From Agarophyton chilense (lineage: Eukaryota > Rhodophyta > Florideophyceae > Gracilariales > Gracilariaceae): a stretch of DNA of 64,000 nt. Positions 63,866 to 64,000 of this stretch are shown here, piece by piece. The stretch covers positions 3,534,001-3,598,000 of the forward strand of contig JARGXX010000068.1 in assembly GCA_030374765.1 (NCBI GenBank), given 5' to 3'. The translations under genes and the position numbers were made by a program. Within the stretch, counting starts at the first letter, position 1, and every line of letters starts with the position of its first letter. The notes beneath the pieces were generated by a model that ran no database searches, was not told where the DNA came from, and was given only the letters and a program-made list of their open reading frames with translations.

Positions 63866-64000
63866 CAAATATCAGAAGTTTACTATTGTCGCCAAGCTAT
63901 GGACTCTACAATTGCCCGAAGGCGGAACTACGGAAAGCCCGAGGAGGGACCCGCCCCACAGTTGGTATTCTGACCCTGGTGGTACGCCGAGGCGAAAGCC

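Larger units (their letters stand above)
56600..64000 (+). mobile_element. Ty3/gypsy chromovirus, element 3 (runs off window, integrase missing)
   Basis: Gag, protease, RT, RNase H and chromodomain are present in order. The stretch between RNase H and chromodomain lacks any integrase. It is the best preserved of the three elements: gag is one intact ORF and pol needs one stop and one frameshift to be corrected. The 5' LTR and leader should lie in 56600-57640, but no partner is in the window, so the left limit is an estimate. The 3' end, including any opposite-strand ORF, lies beyond 64000. Confidence 0.8.

Noticed and set aside
1-64000. CRISPR arrays, operons, ribosome binding sites, riboswitches
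   Set aside because: No regularly spaced short repeats were seen, and gene structure and families are eukaryotic.

Overview
This window looks like nuclear DNA from a eukaryote with intron-poor genes. Five long ORFs read without interruption as recognisable or clearly coding eukaryotic proteins: eIF3c, a thioredoxin/TPR cochaperone, a giant coiled-coil protein, a QWRF-motif protein and a CHY/RING ubiquitin ligase. A sixth intronless ORF carries a 4CXXC_R1 zinc finger. They sit in small islands between deep piles of mobile elements. That pattern, with chromodomain Ty3/gypsy elements and Tc1, pogo-like and Harbinger-like transposons, suggests a red macroalga such as a Chondrus-like florideophyte. 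This assignment is inference; nothing here is a species marker.

Layout. 1-7250: broken Ty3/gypsy chromovirus (element 1) with an extra reading frame on the opposite strand downstream of pol. 7560-11310: repeats, a tRNA-like head, and a pogo-like transposase split by a Tc1-type transposon (copy A). 11851-16854: 4CXXC_R1 zinc-finger gene and eIF3c, both minus. 20209-28870: second decayed chromovirus (element 2) with a related opposite-strand frame, abutting a Ty1/copia fragment (28890-31000). 31121-34086: unidentified broken ORFs and a second Tc1-type element. 34121-42860: a complex inverted repeat made of Tc1 copies B, C and D and two flanking segments, X and Y, all embedded in a Harbinger-like transposase gene. 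43420-54599: gene island. 56600-64000: third chromovirus (element 3), with an intact gag ORF but no integrase; it runs off the window.

Main observations. (1) The minus-strand frame between pol and the 3' end is shared by elements 1 and 2. In element 1 it is about 670-715 codons in a single frame, broken only by stops, and in element 2 at least 430 codons with two in-frame TAGs. The two are collinear and weakly similar, so they look like descendants of one antisense gene of unknown function. (2) The 34-43 kb structure is best explained by a resident Tc1 inside a Harbinger-like gene that took up, by a single homologous crossover, a circle carrying X, Tc1 and Y. The circle's closing joint has 3 bases of microhomology. 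The hybrid outer and inner halves of copies C and D fit this. (3) Elements 1 and 3 have lost different enzymes: RNase H in element 1, integrase in element 3. (4) The host genes include a QWRF-motif protein (augmin subunit 8-like) and a Hip/thioredoxin/TPR/STI1 protein with an unusual domain order.

The family names rest on motif recognition by eye; no database search was run.
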